This document shows, piece by piece, positions 14,669 to 24,151 of a stretch of 50,295 nt of DNA. The stretch is from Pseudolabrys sp. GTDB lineage: Bacteria; Pseudomonadota; Alphaproteobacteria; Rhizobiales; Xanthobacteraceae. Position numbers and translations under genes: made by a program. How positions within the stretch are numbered: position 1 is the first letter of the stretch; every line of letters begins with the position of its first letter. The DNA lies in contig JAUXXH010000056.1 of assembly GCA_030684935.1 (NCBI GenBank), forward strand, positions 1-50,295, read 5' to 3'. Under the pieces are notes generated by a model. It was not told the origin of the DNA. It made no database searches and saw nothing but the letters and a program-made list of their open reading frames with translations.

Positions 14669-15634
14669 ATGACCGCCATTGCCGGTTACGTCGCGCCAGA
14701 AGCAAAGTCAGGCGATCTCGGCGTTCACTCGCTCGACCAGTTCGTGTTGGCAGTGCCCGACGCCACCGTGGCGCAGGATTTCTACGGCAATTTCGGCCTC
14801 GACGTCGTGCGCGACGGCAACACGCTGGCGATCAAGACTTTCGGCCACCATCACCGCTGGGGTTCGGTGGTCGAGGGCGGCAAGGCCAAGGCGCTGCATC
14901 ATCTGTCGTTCGGCTGCTACGCCGAGGATCTGCCGCGGTTGAAGGCGCGCATCGAAGGCGCCGGCGTCAAGCTGATCGATCCGCCGCCGGGCTTCGAAAG
15001 CAACGGCATCTGGTTCCGCAACCACGAAGGCGTGCTGATGGAGATCAAGGTGGCGCCGAAGGTGTCGCCCGATGCCAAGTCGGACAGCCAGTGGCTCACC
15101 GTGCCTGGCGGTGTCGCCGCCGCCTCGACCCGCGCTGCCGCGCCGCCGGTGCAGCCACGCCGGCTGTCGCATGTGCTGATCTTCACCAGCGATGTGCTGG
15201 CCTCGATCTCGTTCTACGAGCGCACGCTCGGCCTGCGGCTGTCCGACCGCGCCTCCGATCTGGTCGCCTTCATGCACGGCATCCACGGCAGCGATCATCA
15301 CATGCTGGCGCTGGTGAAGTCGTCGGCGCCCGGCTTCCATCATTGCAGCTGGGACGTGTCGAGCATCAACGACATTGGGCTTGGCGCCATGCGCATGGCC
15401 GACAAGGGCTACACCAAGGGCTGGGGCCTTGGCCGTCACGTCCTCGGCTCCAACTACTTCCACTATGTGCGCGATCCGTGGGGCAGCTTTTCGGAATATT
15501 CCTGCGACATCGACTACATCCCGAAGGACGACCGCTGGGAATCTGGCGACCACAAGCCGGAAGATTCGTTCTATCTCTGGGGTCCGGAAGTGCCGCGCGA
15601 GTTCACCATCAACTGCGAAGCCGGCGAGAGCTGA
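14669..15634 (+). CDS. VOC-family extradiol ring-cleavage dioxygenase-like protein
   Basis: 321 residues with two vicinal-oxygen-chelate modules (about 18-128 and 164-290), the layout of type I extradiol dioxygenases. The three iron ligands can be placed in the second module: H168 (LSHVL), H224 or H225 (GFHHCSWD), and E276 (WGSFSEYS). The enzyme should cleave a catecholic ring with O2, in the cytoplasm. No other ring-degradation gene adjoins it, so the natural substrate is unknown. A palindromic repeat follows the stop. Confidence 0.87.
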   Translation: MTAIAGYVAPEAKSGDLGVHSLDQFVLAVPDATVAQDFYGNFGLDVVRDGNTLAIKTFGHHHRWGSVVEGGKAKALHHLSFGCYAEDLPRLKARIEGAGVKLIDPPPGFESNGIWFRNHEGVLMEIKVAPKVSPDAKSDSQWLTVPGGVAAASTRAAAPPVQPRRLSHVLIFTSDVLASISFYERTLGLRLSDRASDLVAFMHGIHGSDHHMLALVKSSAPGFHHCSWDVSSINDIGLGAMRMADKGYTKGWGLGRHVLGSNYFHYVRDPWGSFSEYSCDIDYIPKDDRWESGDHKPEDSFYLWGPEVPREFTINCEAGES

Positions 15635-15643
15635 GGTCTTTCC

Positions 15644-15690
15644 TGTCGTCCCCGCTCGCGCTCGCCAGCGCTCGCTTGGCCGGGACGACA
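15644..15690. repeat. Intergenic palindromic repeat (copy B)
   Basis: TGTCGTCCC at the left is matched by GGGACGACA at the right, with a GC-rich interior. It lies between convergent genes ending at 15634 and 15699 and shares its ends with the repeat at 38109-38204. Confidence 0.7.
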
Positions 15691-15698
15691 GATAGTTC

Positions 15699-17159
15699 TT
15701 ACTCCACCACGATCTTGACCTTGTCGCCCGGCTTGACCCGGTCGGCGGCGGCGAGGCCGTTGAGCACGCGGAATCGCTGCACCTGCATGTCCGGCGTCGC
15801 CATGCGGCGCGCCAGGCTTTCCACCGTGTCACCGTCGCCGACGGTGACGACCCGCAGCCGCAGCGGATGGATCTGCTCGATTTCCTTCAGGCTGAGGCGG
15901 CGGAAGCTGGTGACCGCCTCGCGGAACGAGCGATCGGCCTGCGCGGTGCGGTTCTTGGTGGCGAAGATGAAGCGGTAGACCTCGCTGCCGAAACGAACCG
16001 CGTAAAGACGGAACGACCAGCTCTCACCCTTGGCCGCCGCCGTTGCGGCCGGGAAGCCATTGATGGTGATTTCCTCGACCGACGGCTGCTCGACATTCTC
16101 CATCCAGCCGGACTTGAGGTAATCGCTCAGCGACTGCTCGGCCGGCACCGACACGACGTCGAGCCGCATCGCTTCGCCGCCGCCGTCCTTGAGGCCGAGC
16201 ACGGCCTGCGCGGTGTTGTCGAGCGTGAAGCCGGGCGGCGCGGTGAAGGTGAAGCCGAGCTTGGGATGGACGAAGCGCCGGCCGCGGGCAAAGCCTTCGC
16301 TCGGGTCTTCGCCATAGACCATGCCGTCGAGTTCGGCGAGATATTCGTCACGATCGCGCAGGCCGGCGGTGCCCGGGCCGCTGAACTGCCGCGCATTGAC
16401 CAGCGCATTCTGCACCCGCTCCGGCGTCGCCGGATGCGACGAGAGGAAATCGTGCGCGCGCGGTTCGGTATTGCCGGACGAGCGGAGATCGGCGTTACGC
16501 TGCATGCCGGTGAGCAGGCGCGCGGCGCCGAACGGGTCGAAGCCGGCGCGCGCCGACATGCCGACGCCGATGCCGTCGGCCTCGAATTCCTGGGCGCGCG
16601 AAAAGCTCGCCAGCGTCAGCTTCGACTTGGCCAGCGCCAGCGCGCCCATCTGCGGATCGCTCAGCACGTCACTGACCACATGGCTGATGATGGCGGCCTG
16701 CTTGGCCTGCTCCTCGCGGATGGCCGCGTGCCGCGCGATGACGTGGCCCATTTCGTGCGACAGCACCGAGGCGAGTTCGGCCTTGTCGTTGGCCAGCGTC
16801 ACCAGGCCGCGGGTGATGTAGAGCTGGCCGTTCGGCAGCGCGAAGGCGTTGATCGCCTGCGAGTTGAGCATGGTGACGTTGTACTTGAGGTCCGGCCGTT
16901 CCGAGGCCGCCACCAGCCGGTTGACGATCCTTTCGATAATCGCCTGCAGGCGCGCATTCTCGTAAGCGCCACCGTAGGAGGCGAGGATGCGGGCATGCTC
17001 GCGCTGGGTCGCGGTCTGCTGCCGCTGCGGCTGTTGCGGCATCGGCAGTGAGACCTGCCGGTTGTCCGGCACGCTGCTGCACCCGGCCAGCAGCAGGCCA
17101 AGCGCGACCGCAACGCCGCGCGCCCACATGCCCGAACCGGTCTTCCGACGTGCCGTCAT
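15699..17159 (-). CDS. M48-family metalloprotease lipoprotein with C-terminal LysM-like segment
   Basis: 486 residues from ATG 17159 (an upstream GTG at 17174 has its Shine-Dalgarno too close). The lipobox LLLAGC puts the lipidated cysteine at 27. The zinc-protease HEMGH is at 135-139, followed by a probable third ligand in QEFEADGIGVGMSARAG. The last 50 residues (VTVGDGDTVESLAR and KPGDKVKIVV) resemble a LysM fold. Like BepA/LoiP-type proteins it probably acts in outer-membrane quality control from the periplasm. Transcription is convergent with the dioxygenase-like gene. Confidence 0.9.
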   Translation of the reverse strand: MTARRKTGSGMWARGVAVALGLLLAGCSSVPDNRQVSLPMPQQPQRQQTATQREHARILASYGGAYENARLQAIIERIVNRLVAASERPDLKYNVTMLNSQAINAFALPNGQLYITRGLVTLANDKAELASVLSHEMGHVIARHAAIREEQAKQAAIISHVVSDVLSDPQMGALALAKSKLTLASFSRAQEFEADGIGVGMSARAGFDPFGAARLLTGMQRNADLRSSGNTEPRAHDFLSSHPATPERVQNALVNARQFSGPGTAGLRDRDEYLAELDGMVYGEDPSEGFARGRRFVHPKLGFTFTAPPGFTLDNTAQAVLGLKDGGGEAMRLDVVSVPAEQSLSDYLKSGWMENVEQPSVEEITINGFPAATAAAKGESWSFRLYAVRFGSEVYRFIFATKNRTAQADRSFREAVTSFRRLSLKEIEQIHPLRLRVVTVGDGDTVESLARRMATPDMQVQRFRVLNGLAAADRVKPGDKVKIVVE

Positions 17160-17229
17160 CGACGCCTTACTCACACCCTATGGTCTCACCACAATTCCGA
17201 AACCGGTACCCGCTTTCCGGGGTCGGCGG

Positions 17230-17994
17230 CTAGTCCAAAACCTCGATCTGCTCCGGCGCCGTTGCCGCGATCACCGGGCCGGCGCGCTGCTCGATCCAGC
17301 CGCGCACCCGGATCCGGCGGCCTTCAAGCCCTTTCGGGTCGAGGCCGGCGCCGGCAAATGTCCGCTGCGTCCGCTTCAGGATGGTGACGGTGAAGTCACG
17401 CGTCCAGCGCCGCCCGAAGTTCACATAGATAGTGGCCCCGCTCTCGCGCACCGACAAGACCTTGCCCTCGACCAGGGCGAATTGGCCCCGTTCGGCGGCG
17501 ATACGGGGTAAATTTTCGGCTCTCAAAGGGGCGAAATTGGGATCGGCCCAGAGCCCGCGGCCGGCGTCCCGGGCCGCCCGCTCGGCTGCCAGCAGCGCCA
17601 GGACGCAGTTCTTTTCGTCGACCCGCGCCGACATGCGCGCCAGCCCCTGTTCCAGCAAGGTCTGCTGGAGGGATTGGGGCCCGCCGGGCGGGTAGGCGAA
17701 AACGGTTGGGCGGCCGTAACGGTCGGTTCCACCGGGCGCCGACCGTAGGGTAAGGGCGCGGCCCTCCGCCAAGGCCACCAAGGCGGCGCGGCTGGCTTCG
17801 GTGACCTCGATCGCCGCCAGGCGGATTTCGCGGCCATCCGCGAGCAGCAGAGTGCGGCCGTCGCGCACCGCGGCGATGGTCGCGAGGCCGGCCGCGGCCT
17901 GGCCGCACGCTTCCTGCGCCGATGCGAAGCCTCCCGGCCAGACGGCAAGGGCGGCCGCGGCGATCACCAGGGCTGCGCGCAGGCTGTGCGTCAT
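17230..17994 (-). CDS. Secreted SNase-like (thermonuclease-family) protein
   Basis: 254 residues. A signal peptide (to about 26, ASAQ) is followed by an SNase-type beta-barrel core: VRDGRTLLLADGREIRL, AIEVTEASRAAL, then DRYGRP and LLEQGLARMS. A C-terminal 70-residue extension (GKVLSVRESGATIYVNFGRRW) resembles the OB-like domain found in many alphaproteobacterial homologues. Several catalytic positions of staphylococcal nuclease look altered, so nuclease activity is uncertain. It lies 70 bp upstream of the protease gene on the same strand. Confidence 0.8.
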   Translation of the reverse strand: MTHSLRAALVIAAAALAVWPGGFASAQEACGQAAAGLATIAAVRDGRTLLLADGREIRLAAIEVTEASRAALVALAEGRALTLRSAPGGTDRYGRPTVFAYPPGGPQSLQQTLLEQGLARMSARVDEKNCVLALLAAERAARDAGRGLWADPNFAPLRAENLPRIAAERGQFALVEGKVLSVRESGATIYVNFGRRWTRDFTVTILKRTQRTFAGAGLDPKGLEGRRIRVRGWIEQRAGPVIAATAPEQIEVLD

Positions 17995-18060
17995 GGCGCG
18001 GTGTCCAATGTGCCGCGGGCGCGTGCGCGGCGGCCAAGCCTGTGCTAGATCGCGCCGGAC

Positions 18061-18137
18061 GGTCCCGTAGCTCAGCAGGATAGAGCAGCGGTTTCCTAAA
18101 CCGAAGGTCGGAGGTTCGACTCCTCTCGGGACCGCCA
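18061..18137 (+). tRNA. tRNA-Arg (anticodon CCU)
   Basis: 77 nt including the encoded CCA. Acceptor stem GGTCCCG/CGGGACC is fully paired, as are the D arm GCTC/GAGC and the T arm GGAGG-TTCGACT-CCTCT (one G-U). The anticodon loop TTCCTAA gives CCU, reading AGG. The first anticodon-stem pair (27-43) is a G-A mismatch. Its 3' side faces the ImmA/DUF4411 module, as is usual for tRNA-targeted insertions. Confidence 0.95.
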
Positions 18138-18328
18138 GTTCCGTAACCTATTAACTTCTCAGAGCTATTTTGAACGGGCTTGTCCTTCCGATGGACGGAA
18201 GCAAAATGAGCCGGTTATGCCGTTAGGCGACTCCTGTCGCTCCCGTGCTAGATTCCTTGGCGGGGTAGTGATTGCTAAGGCCTAGCGGTAACGAAGATCG
18301 AAGATATCTCTGACGGACGGTTCGATTC

Positions 18329-19534
18329 ATGGCGGCTCGTGTCAATGCACTTGTGAAGGCCGCGCTCATTACCTGGGCGAGGGAATCCGCTGGTTTCGGC
18401 ATAGCCGAAGCGGCCGCACGCCTGAAAATTGAAGATAGACAACTCGCCGACTGGGAAAATCCCAACGGCGAAAGTCGACCGTCGATCCCGCAACTGCGCA
18501 AGATGGCAGCGCTGTTCAAGCGGCCACTTGCTGTTTTCTTTTTGGATGAGGTTCCCAAAGGATTCATGGTGATGCGTGATTTGCGACGGCTCCCCGGAAC
18601 GGGTGCACGGCACTATTCGCCCGCCCTTCAAATGGAGATTCGAGCAGCGAACGAACGCCGCGAACTTGCGTTAGAGCTATTTGCTGATCTAGCAGACGAG
18701 CCGCCGAAATTTACGCTATCCGCGACCGACAGGGAAGATCCGGAGGTGGTTGGCGCACGGATTCGCAAGGCGCTGGGCGTCACTGCGGAAGAACAGTATG
18801 GCTGGAAAGATGCTGATGGCCGCGCGGGGTTCAACGCGTGGCGATCGCGAATCGAAGCTGCCGGGGTTCTTGTTTTTCAAACGGTACGCTTCTCAACCGA
18901 TGAGGCATCGGGGTTCGCGATTTCTGCCGACACGTTGCCAGTGATTGCTGTGAATCGGAAAGACCCTATTACTCGGCGCACATTTAGTCTCTTGCACGAA
19001 CTTGGGCATCTCATGCTGCATTTGAGCGGGGTGTCCGATCACGAAACGGATGCAAGTCGTCCGCCGGAAGATCAAAAAATAGAGATTTTTTGCAACCAAG
19101 TTGCGGCCTCGGCGCTCGTGCCGAAAGATGATCTTCTGGCGAATCCGCTAGTGCGCCAACACGCGAAGTCCTCGGTCAATTGGAGTGACGCCGAAATTGG
19201 GGAACTCGCAAAACGCTTCAACGTTAGCCGAGAAGCGTTGCTTCGCCGTCTGCTCACGGTTGGAATGACGACCAACCAATTCTATCAGGCCAAACGTGCT
19301 CAATATCTTTCAGAGTACGCAGCCCAGCAAAAAAAGAAAAAAGAAGAAGCCGGCGAGGAGGACATGAAACGCAACATGCCACAGGAGACGCTCTCGAACT
19401 TGGGTCGGCCGCTCGTTCGAGTGCTGCTTGGAAATTATTATCAGGACCGCATCTCCCTTAGTGAGATTTCGGGCTACCTCGGCCTCAAGGTAAAACACCT
19501 TCCGAAGCTTGAGCGCGTAGTGGGCACGAGATAG
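18329..19534 (+). CDS. HTH plus ImmA/IrrE metallopeptidase (antitoxin/regulator-type)
   Basis: 401 residues. The N-terminal helical segment (about 20-75, AEAAARLKIEDRQLADWE) resembles an XRE helix-turn-helix. The ImmA/IrrE (COG2856) domain carries HELGH at 223-227, with a further probable zinc ligand in the EIFCNQVAASALVP segment near 252. It is paired with a PIN-like DUF4411 gene 5 bp downstream, a layout of predicted type II toxin-antitoxin modules in which this protein is the antitoxin or protease-regulator. Codon use and base composition are visibly AT-richer than its neighbours, suggesting transfer. The 191 bp between the tRNA and this gene hold no other gene. Confidence 0.88.
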   Translation: MAARVNALVKAALITWARESAGFGIAEAAARLKIEDRQLADWENPNGESRPSIPQLRKMAALFKRPLAVFFLDEVPKGFMVMRDLRRLPGTGARHYSPALQMEIRAANERRELALELFADLADEPPKFTLSATDREDPEVVGARIRKALGVTAEEQYGWKDADGRAGFNAWRSRIEAAGVLVFQTVRFSTDEASGFAISADTLPVIAVNRKDPITRRTFSLLHELGHLMLHLSGVSDHETDASRPPEDQKIEIFCNQVAASALVPKDDLLANPLVRQHAKSSVNWSDAEIGELAKRFNVSREALLRRLLTVGMTTNQFYQAKRAQYLSEYAAQQKKKKEEAGEEDMKRNMPQETLSNLGRPLVRVLLGNYYQDRISLSEISGYLGLKVKHLPKLERVVGTR

Positions 19535-19539
19535 CCACG

Positions 19540-20004
19540 ATGGCTTCGAAAACTGTCTACAGCTTCGACAGCAGCGCTCTCATCCACGCGTGGAATCGGG
19601 TCTATCGCCCGAGGAATTTCGGCTTCGTCTGGAACGGCTTTGACTCTCTCATTACGGAAAGCCGTATGAGGTCGTCGATCGAGGTCTACAACGAACTCGA
19701 AAAGAAGGACGATGAGTTGTTTAAATGGTGTAAGGAACGCAAAGAGGGAATTTTTGTAGAGATTGATGAAGAGGTTCAAACTCACGTCGCTCGCATCCTG
19801 AAGGTGTACCCGCGTCTCGTTGATACTGTGAAAGGCCGATCCGGAGCCGATCCGTTCGTTATTGCGCTGGCATCCGCTAGCAAAATGACGGTCGTTACTG
19901 AAGAGCAGCCCGGAAAAACAAAAATTCCAGATGTGTGTAAGGCGGAAACAATTGACTGCATTGGTCTTGCCGACTTAATCGAGCGCGAGAATTGGCATTC
20001 GTAG
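19540..20004 (+). CDS. DUF4411 PIN-like protein (probable toxin)
   Basis: 154 residues. PIN-domain acidic residues can be placed: D10 in YSFDSSALI, E52 in EVYNELEKKDD, and D104 in GADPFVIALA. PIN nucleases of this kind cleave RNA and are the usual toxin partner of ImmA/IrrE-HTH proteins. Tight spacing to the upstream gene (5 bp) supports a two-gene operon. The composition is AT-rich like its partner. Toxin activity is inferred from family context. Confidence 0.85.
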   Translation: MASKTVYSFDSSALIHAWNRVYRPRNFGFVWNGFDSLITESRMRSSIEVYNELEKKDDELFKWCKERKEGIFVEIDEEVQTHVARILKVYPRLVDTVKGRSGADPFVIALASASKMTVVTEEQPGKTKIPDVCKAETIDCIGLADLIERENWHS

Positions 20005-20100
20005 TGAGTACATTCAGCTTCTATTTGAGATTGCGCCACAATCTGCGCGCGGGGTTGCATATCTGGCTCTAAATCGCAGCCGCTGCCCGCCCAGACGCCG

Positions 20101-20715
20101 TCAGGCCTCGATCTGCATCCGGCGCAACACCTGGCGGACGCGGCGGGCAATCAGCAGCACCGTCAGTCCCAGTACGAGGGCCCCCGCCACCAGCAGCAGA
20201 GGGCGGTAGGAATTCTCCAGCGCGCCGGCCGAGGCCAGATTGCCGAGCGAGCCGAGATACGTATAGAGCGTCAGCGACGGTAGAATGCCCGCAAGCGTGC
20301 CGGCCGCGAAGGGCAGCGCCCCGACCCCGCTGACGCCGAAGATGTAGCTCACGGTGCTGAACGGCGCCGGCGCCGCGATCCGCAACAGCGTCACGATCCG
20401 CCAGCCCTCCTCGTCGACGGCCTGCCGGATGGCGCGGGCGGTCGGCCGCTTTTCGAGCTTTCTCTCGATGGTGTCGCGGGCAAGGTAGCGCGCGATCCAG
20501 AAAGCGACGACGGCCCCCGCCGTCAGCGCCCCGGCGAGGAACGGAATCACGGAGACGCCGTAGAAGAAGCCGGCGCCCGTGCAAAACACGGCGCGCGGCA
20601 TGACGACGAACGCGCTGAGCAGGCACGCCAGCACGAGCACCAGCACGCCATATTGCGAAAATGCTTGGCCGGAGCGGATCAGCTCCAGCAGGGCATCCGT
20701 ACCTGGTAGTTCCAT
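20101..20715 (-). CDS. TVP38/TMEM64 (DedA-like) membrane protein
   Basis: 204 residues with about five hydrophobic segments. SNARE-associated/VTT domain hallmarks are FCTGAGFFYG, GALTAGAVVAFWIARYLARD and the central LLRIAAPAPFSTVSYIFGVS. The family is implicated in lipid or small-molecule transfer and membrane homeostasis in the inner membrane. It ends convergently with the DUF4411 gene, so the AT-rich module stops between 20004 and 20101. Confidence 0.87.
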   Translation of the reverse strand: MELPGTDALLELIRSGQAFSQYGVLVLVLACLLSAFVVMPRAVFCTGAGFFYGVSVIPFLAGALTAGAVVAFWIARYLARDTIERKLEKRPTARAIRQAVDEEGWRIVTLLRIAAPAPFSTVSYIFGVSGVGALPFAAGTLAGILPSLTLYTYLGSLGNLASAGALENSYRPLLLVAGALVLGLTVLLIARRVRQVLRRMQIEA

Positions 20716-20912
20716 GGGGGTGTTTTGCTCGTCGTACCGGACCGCTTAGCATGCATCGGGCGGGACCGCCATTCGAAGCCCAGAAACGCGGCTTCGGTGT
20801 GGCGCCAGCGGGTTTGAGTATGCCTGCGCCCCGGGATGCAGTAACACGCCGGCGCGGCTTCCCGGACGGGGCCGCCGGTCTCAATTTCCCCCCTGTCACA
20901 GGACCTCGCGCC

Positions 20913-21341
20913 ATGAAATCCGTCATATCCGCGCTGCTTCTGGCGGCTCTGGCCGGCGCCGGGCCCGCCGCCGCGCAGGAACCGATTGGCTTCAAGACGC
21001 CGTCCGGCAACATCCACTGCCAGCTGTTCGAGAAGACCGCCGACCAGCCGGTCGCCGAGCTTCGCTGCGACATCCGCGAGATGAGCAGCGCCGCGCCGCC
21101 GCGGCCACGCGATTGCGAGCAGGATTGGGGGCAGGCCTTTGCGGTTCGTGCCGACACCGCGCCGGCCACGCGGCTCTGTCATGGCGATACCGTCGCCGAC
21201 AGTGCCTTGCCGGCGCTGGCCTATGGCGCGGCCTGGCAGTGCGGCGGCTTCGCGTGCCGGTCCGAGACTACCGGCCTCACTTGCGTCAACGCCGCCAACA
21301 ACGGCTTCGCGCTGGCGAAAGCGTCGCAGCGTTTGTTTTGA
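20913..21341 (+). CDS. Small secreted Cys-containing protein (DUF6636-like)
   Basis: 142 residues. A signal peptide (1-21, ending PAAAQ) precedes a mature domain starting FKTPSGNIHCQLFE. Six cysteines after cleavage (in IHCQ, LRCDI, RDCEQ, RLCHG, WQCGGFACRS, LTCVN; seven counting both in CGGFAC) suggest disulfides in the periplasm. The SGNIHC opening is typical of DUF6636 proteins, whose role is unknown. It converges on the cysNC gene, with only 7 bp between the stops. ATG 20913 is chosen for the signal peptide. Confidence 0.75.
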   Translation: MKSVISALLLAALAGAGPAAAQEPIGFKTPSGNIHCQLFEKTADQPVAELRCDIREMSSAAPPRPRDCEQDWGQAFAVRADTAPATRLCHGDTVADSALPALAYGAAWQCGGFACRSETTGLTCVNAANNGFALAKASQRLF

Positions 21342-21348
21342 GGCGCCG

Positions 21349-23241
21349 TTATCCCAGATAGCCCCTCGTCGTCAGATAGGCGACGACCTCTTCCGCCATG
21401 TCCTCCGGCGATCGTGTACCGGCGTCGAGGCGAAGCTCGGGCGCCTCCGGCGCTTCATAGGGGCTGTCGATGCCGGTGAAGTTCTTGATCAGGCCCTGCC
21501 GCGCGCGCTTGTAGAGCCCCTTCGGGTCGCGCTGTTCGGCGACCGCAAGCGGCACGTCGACATGGATCTCGATGAACTCGCCGTCCTCCACCAGTTCGCG
21601 CGCCATCCGCCGTTCGGCGCGGAACGGCGAGATGAATGAGGTCAGCACGATCAGGCCGGCTTCCAGGAACAGCTTGGCGGTTTCGGCGACGCGCCGGATG
21701 TTCTCGACCCGGTCGACTTCGGTGAAGCCGAGGTTCTTGTTGAGGCCGTGGCGGACATTGTCGCCGTCCAGCATGTAGGTGTGGCGCGCCAGCGCATGCA
21801 GCTTCGCCTCGACCAGATTGGCGACGGTCGACTTGCCGGCGCCGGACAGGCCGGTGAACCAAAGGATCACCGGCTTCTGCTGTTTCAGCGCCGCGCGCGA
21901 TGCTTTCGACACGTCCAGCGCCTGCCGGTGCACATTGGTGGCGCGGCGCAGGCCGAAGTCGATCATGCCGGCGCCGAGCGTCAGGTTGCTGATGCGGTCG
22001 ATGACGATGAAGGCGCCGGTCTGCGGCACCTCGGCAAAGGGATCGAACGCGACCGGCTGCTGGGTGGCGAGGTTGACGACGCCGACCTCGTTCAGCCCGA
22101 GCGTCTTGGCCGCCAGCTTCTGGAAGCTGTTGACGTCGACCTTGTGCTTGATCTCGGTGATGCTGGTGTTGACGGTGCGGGTGCCGATCTTGATCAGATA
22201 AGGCCGGCCGGGAAACAGCGGTTCGTCGTGCATCCAGATGAGATGCGCCGCGAACTGGTCGGAAACGTCCGGCCAGGCGTCGGCCGCGGCCAGCACGTCG
22301 CCGCGCGAAATGTCGACCTCGTCGGCGAGCGTCAGCGTCACCGCGTCGCCGGCGCCGGCCCGCGGCAGCAGGCCGTCTTTGGTGACGATCGCCTTGACCG
22401 TGCTGGTGCGGCCGGAGCCGGCCACCACGATGGCGTCGCCGGTGCGGATTTCACCGCTCGCCACCGTGCCGGAAAAGCCCCGGAAATCGAGGTTGGGCCG
22501 GTTCACCCATTGCACCGGCATCCGGAACGGACGCGCCAGCGCAGTATCGGCGACGTTCACCGTCTCCAGATGCTCGACCAGCGTCGGGCCGTCATACCAA
22601 AGCGTGCGCGGGCTGCGCGTCAGGACGTTATCGCCGTCACGCGCCGACAACGGTATCGCGACCAGGGTCTCGAAGGCGAGACCGTCGGCGAAGGCGCGAT
22701 ACTCCGCGACGATCGCGTCGAAGCGTGCCTGCGAGAAATCGACCAGGTCGATCTTGTTCACCGCCAGCACGACGTGGCGGATGCCGAGCAGGGACACGAT
22801 GAAGGAATGCCGGCGGGTCTGGGTCAAAAGCCCGAGCCGGGCGTCGACCAGGATCACCGCCAGGTCGGAATTGGAGGCGCCGGTCGCCATGTTGCGGGTG
22901 TATTGCTCGTGCCCCGGCGTATCGGCGACAATGAACTTGCGCTTGCCGGTGGCGAAGAAGCGATAGGCGACGTCGATGGTGATGCCTTGTTCGCGCTCGG
23001 CGGCCAGCCCGTCGACGAGCAGGGCAAAATCGAGATCGCCGCCGGGGGCGCCGTGCTGGCGCGAGTCGCGCGACAGCGTGGCGAGCTGATCCTCGAACAG
23101 CAGCTTGGTATCGTACAACAGCCGCCCGATCAGCGTCGACTTGCCGTCATCGACGCTGCCGCAGGTGAGGAAGCGCAACTGACTTTTATTCTCGTGCGCG
23201 GCGAGACCGTCCTCGACTGCATCGGCGCCGGCGCGGGTCAT
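21349..23241 (-). CDS. cysNC: Bifunctional sulfate adenylyltransferase subunit 1 / adenylylsulfate kinase
   Basis: 630 residues. The N-terminal EF-Tu-like GTPase (CysN) has GSVDDGKST (28-36), DTPGHEQY and NKIDLVD, followed by the beta-barrel domains. The C-terminal APS kinase (CysC, from about 455) has the P-loop GLSGAGKS (464-471), the FISPFR motif and [10 protein letters not shown]. With CysD it makes APS from sulfate and ATP at the expense of GTP, then phosphorylates it to PAPS. The start overlaps the cysD stop (TGATG). The fusion is typical of rhizobial NodQ/CysNC. Confidence 0.96.
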   Translation of the reverse strand: MTRAGADAVEDGLAAHENKSQLRFLTCGSVDDGKSTLIGRLLYDTKLLFEDQLATLSRDSRQHGAPGGDLDFALLVDGLAAEREQGITIDVAYRFFATGKRKFIVADTPGHEQYTRNMATGASNSDLAVILVDARLGLLTQTRRHSFIVSLLGIRHVVLAVNKIDLVDFSQARFDAIVAEYRAFADGLAFETLVAIPLSARDGDNVLTRSPRTLWYDGPTLVEHLETVNVADTALARPFRMPVQWVNRPNLDFRGFSGTVASGEIRTGDAIVVAGSGRTSTVKAIVTKDGLLPRAGAGDAVTLTLADEVDISRGDVLAAADAWPDVSDQFAAHLIWMHDEPLFPGRPYLIKIGTRTVNTSITEIKHKVDVNSFQKLAAKTLGLNEVGVVNLATQQPVAFDPFAEVPQTGAFIVIDRISNLTLGAGMIDFGLRRATNVHRQALDVSKASRAALKQQKPVILWFTGLSGAGKSTVANLVEAKLHALARHTYMLDGDNVRHGLNKNLGFTEVDRVENIRRVAETAKLFLEAGLIVLTSFISPFRAERRMARELVEDGEFIEIHVDVPLAVAEQRDPKGLYKRARQGLIKNFTGIDSPYEAPEAPELRLDAGTRSPEDMAEEVVAYLTTRGYLG

Positions 23242-24134
23242 CAGAAATAACCCTCGCGTTTCTTCTTCTCCATTGAGCCGGACTCGTCATGGTCGATCAG
23301 CCGGCCGGCCCGTTCCGAGGTGCGGACGGTCAGCATCTCGCGCACGATGTCTTCCACCGTCGCGGCGTCGCTGTCGATGGCGGCGGTGAGCGGGTAACAG
23401 CCCAGTGTGCGGAACCGCACCATGCGCTGTGCCGGCGTCTCGCCCGGCGCGAGCGGCAGACGTTCGTCGTCGACCATGATCATCTGTCCGCCGCGCCGGA
23501 CGATCGGCCGCTTGGCGGCGAAATACAGCGGCACGACCGGGATCTGTTCGGCGAGGATGTATTGCCAGACGTCTAGCTCGGTCCAGTTCGACAGCGGGAA
23601 CACGCGGATCGATTCGCCCGGTTTCACCCGCGTGTTGTAGAGATTCCACAATTCCGGCCGCTGGTTCTTCGGGTCCCAGGTGTGCGTGGCGGTGCGGAAC
23701 GAGAAGATGCGTTCCTTGGCGCGGCTCTTTTCCTCGTCGCGCCGCGCTCCGCCGAAGGCGGCGTCGAAGCCGTGCAGCGTCAGGGCTTCCTTCAGCGCGT
23801 CTGTTTTCATCACGTTGGTGTAGACCGACGAGCCGTGATCGAACGGGTTGATGTTCTGCGCCAGCCCGGTCTGGTTGGTGTGGACGATCAGCTCCAGCCC
23901 GAGCGACTGCGCCACGCGGTCGCGGAACGCGATCATCTCGCGGAATTTCCAGGTGGTGTCGATGTGCAGCAGCGGAAACGGCGGCGGCGACGGATAAAAC
24001 GCCTTCACCGCCAGATGCAGCATCACGGCGGAATCCTTGCCGATCGAATAGAGCATCACCGGCTTCTGGAACTCGGCGGCGACCTCCCGCATGATGAAGA
24101 TCGATTCCGCTTCCAGCCTTTTCAGGTGCGACAT
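23241..24134 (-). CDS. cysD: Sulfate adenylyltransferase subunit 2
   Basis: 297 residues from ATG 24134. A GTG at 24146 with a GGTGAG site upstream would add four residues and is also possible. The PP-loop ATP pyrophosphatase motif SIGKDS lies at 30-35. Family stretches [20 protein letters not shown] and the C-terminal EKKKREGYF are present. CysD catalyses sulfate adenylylation; CysN supplies GTP-driven activation. It is translated in an operon with cysQ upstream and cysNC downstream. Confidence 0.96.
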   Translation of the reverse strand: MSHLKRLEAESIFIMREVAAEFQKPVMLYSIGKDSAVMLHLAVKAFYPSPPPFPLLHIDTTWKFREMIAFRDRVAQSLGLELIVHTNQTGLAQNINPFDHGSSVYTNVMKTDALKEALTLHGFDAAFGGARRDEEKSRAKERIFSFRTATHTWDPKNQRPELWNLYNTRVKPGESIRVFPLSNWTELDVWQYILAEQIPVVPLYFAAKRPIVRRGGQMIMVDDERLPLAPGETPAQRMVRFRTLGCYPLTAAIDSDAATVEDIVREMLTVRTSERAGRLIDHDESGSMEKKKREGYF

Positions 24135-24151
24135 GCGATCGGCCACGGCGC

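Noticed and set aside
14629..15978. A 449-codon plus-strand frame
   Set aside because: It is a frame shadow of the dioxygenase-like gene. The VOC frame at 14669 has intact metal ligands.
20005..20100. An attachment-site copy of the tRNA-Arg 3' end closing the AT-rich module
   Set aside because: No run resembling TTCGACTCCTCTCGGGACC is present between 20005 and 20100.
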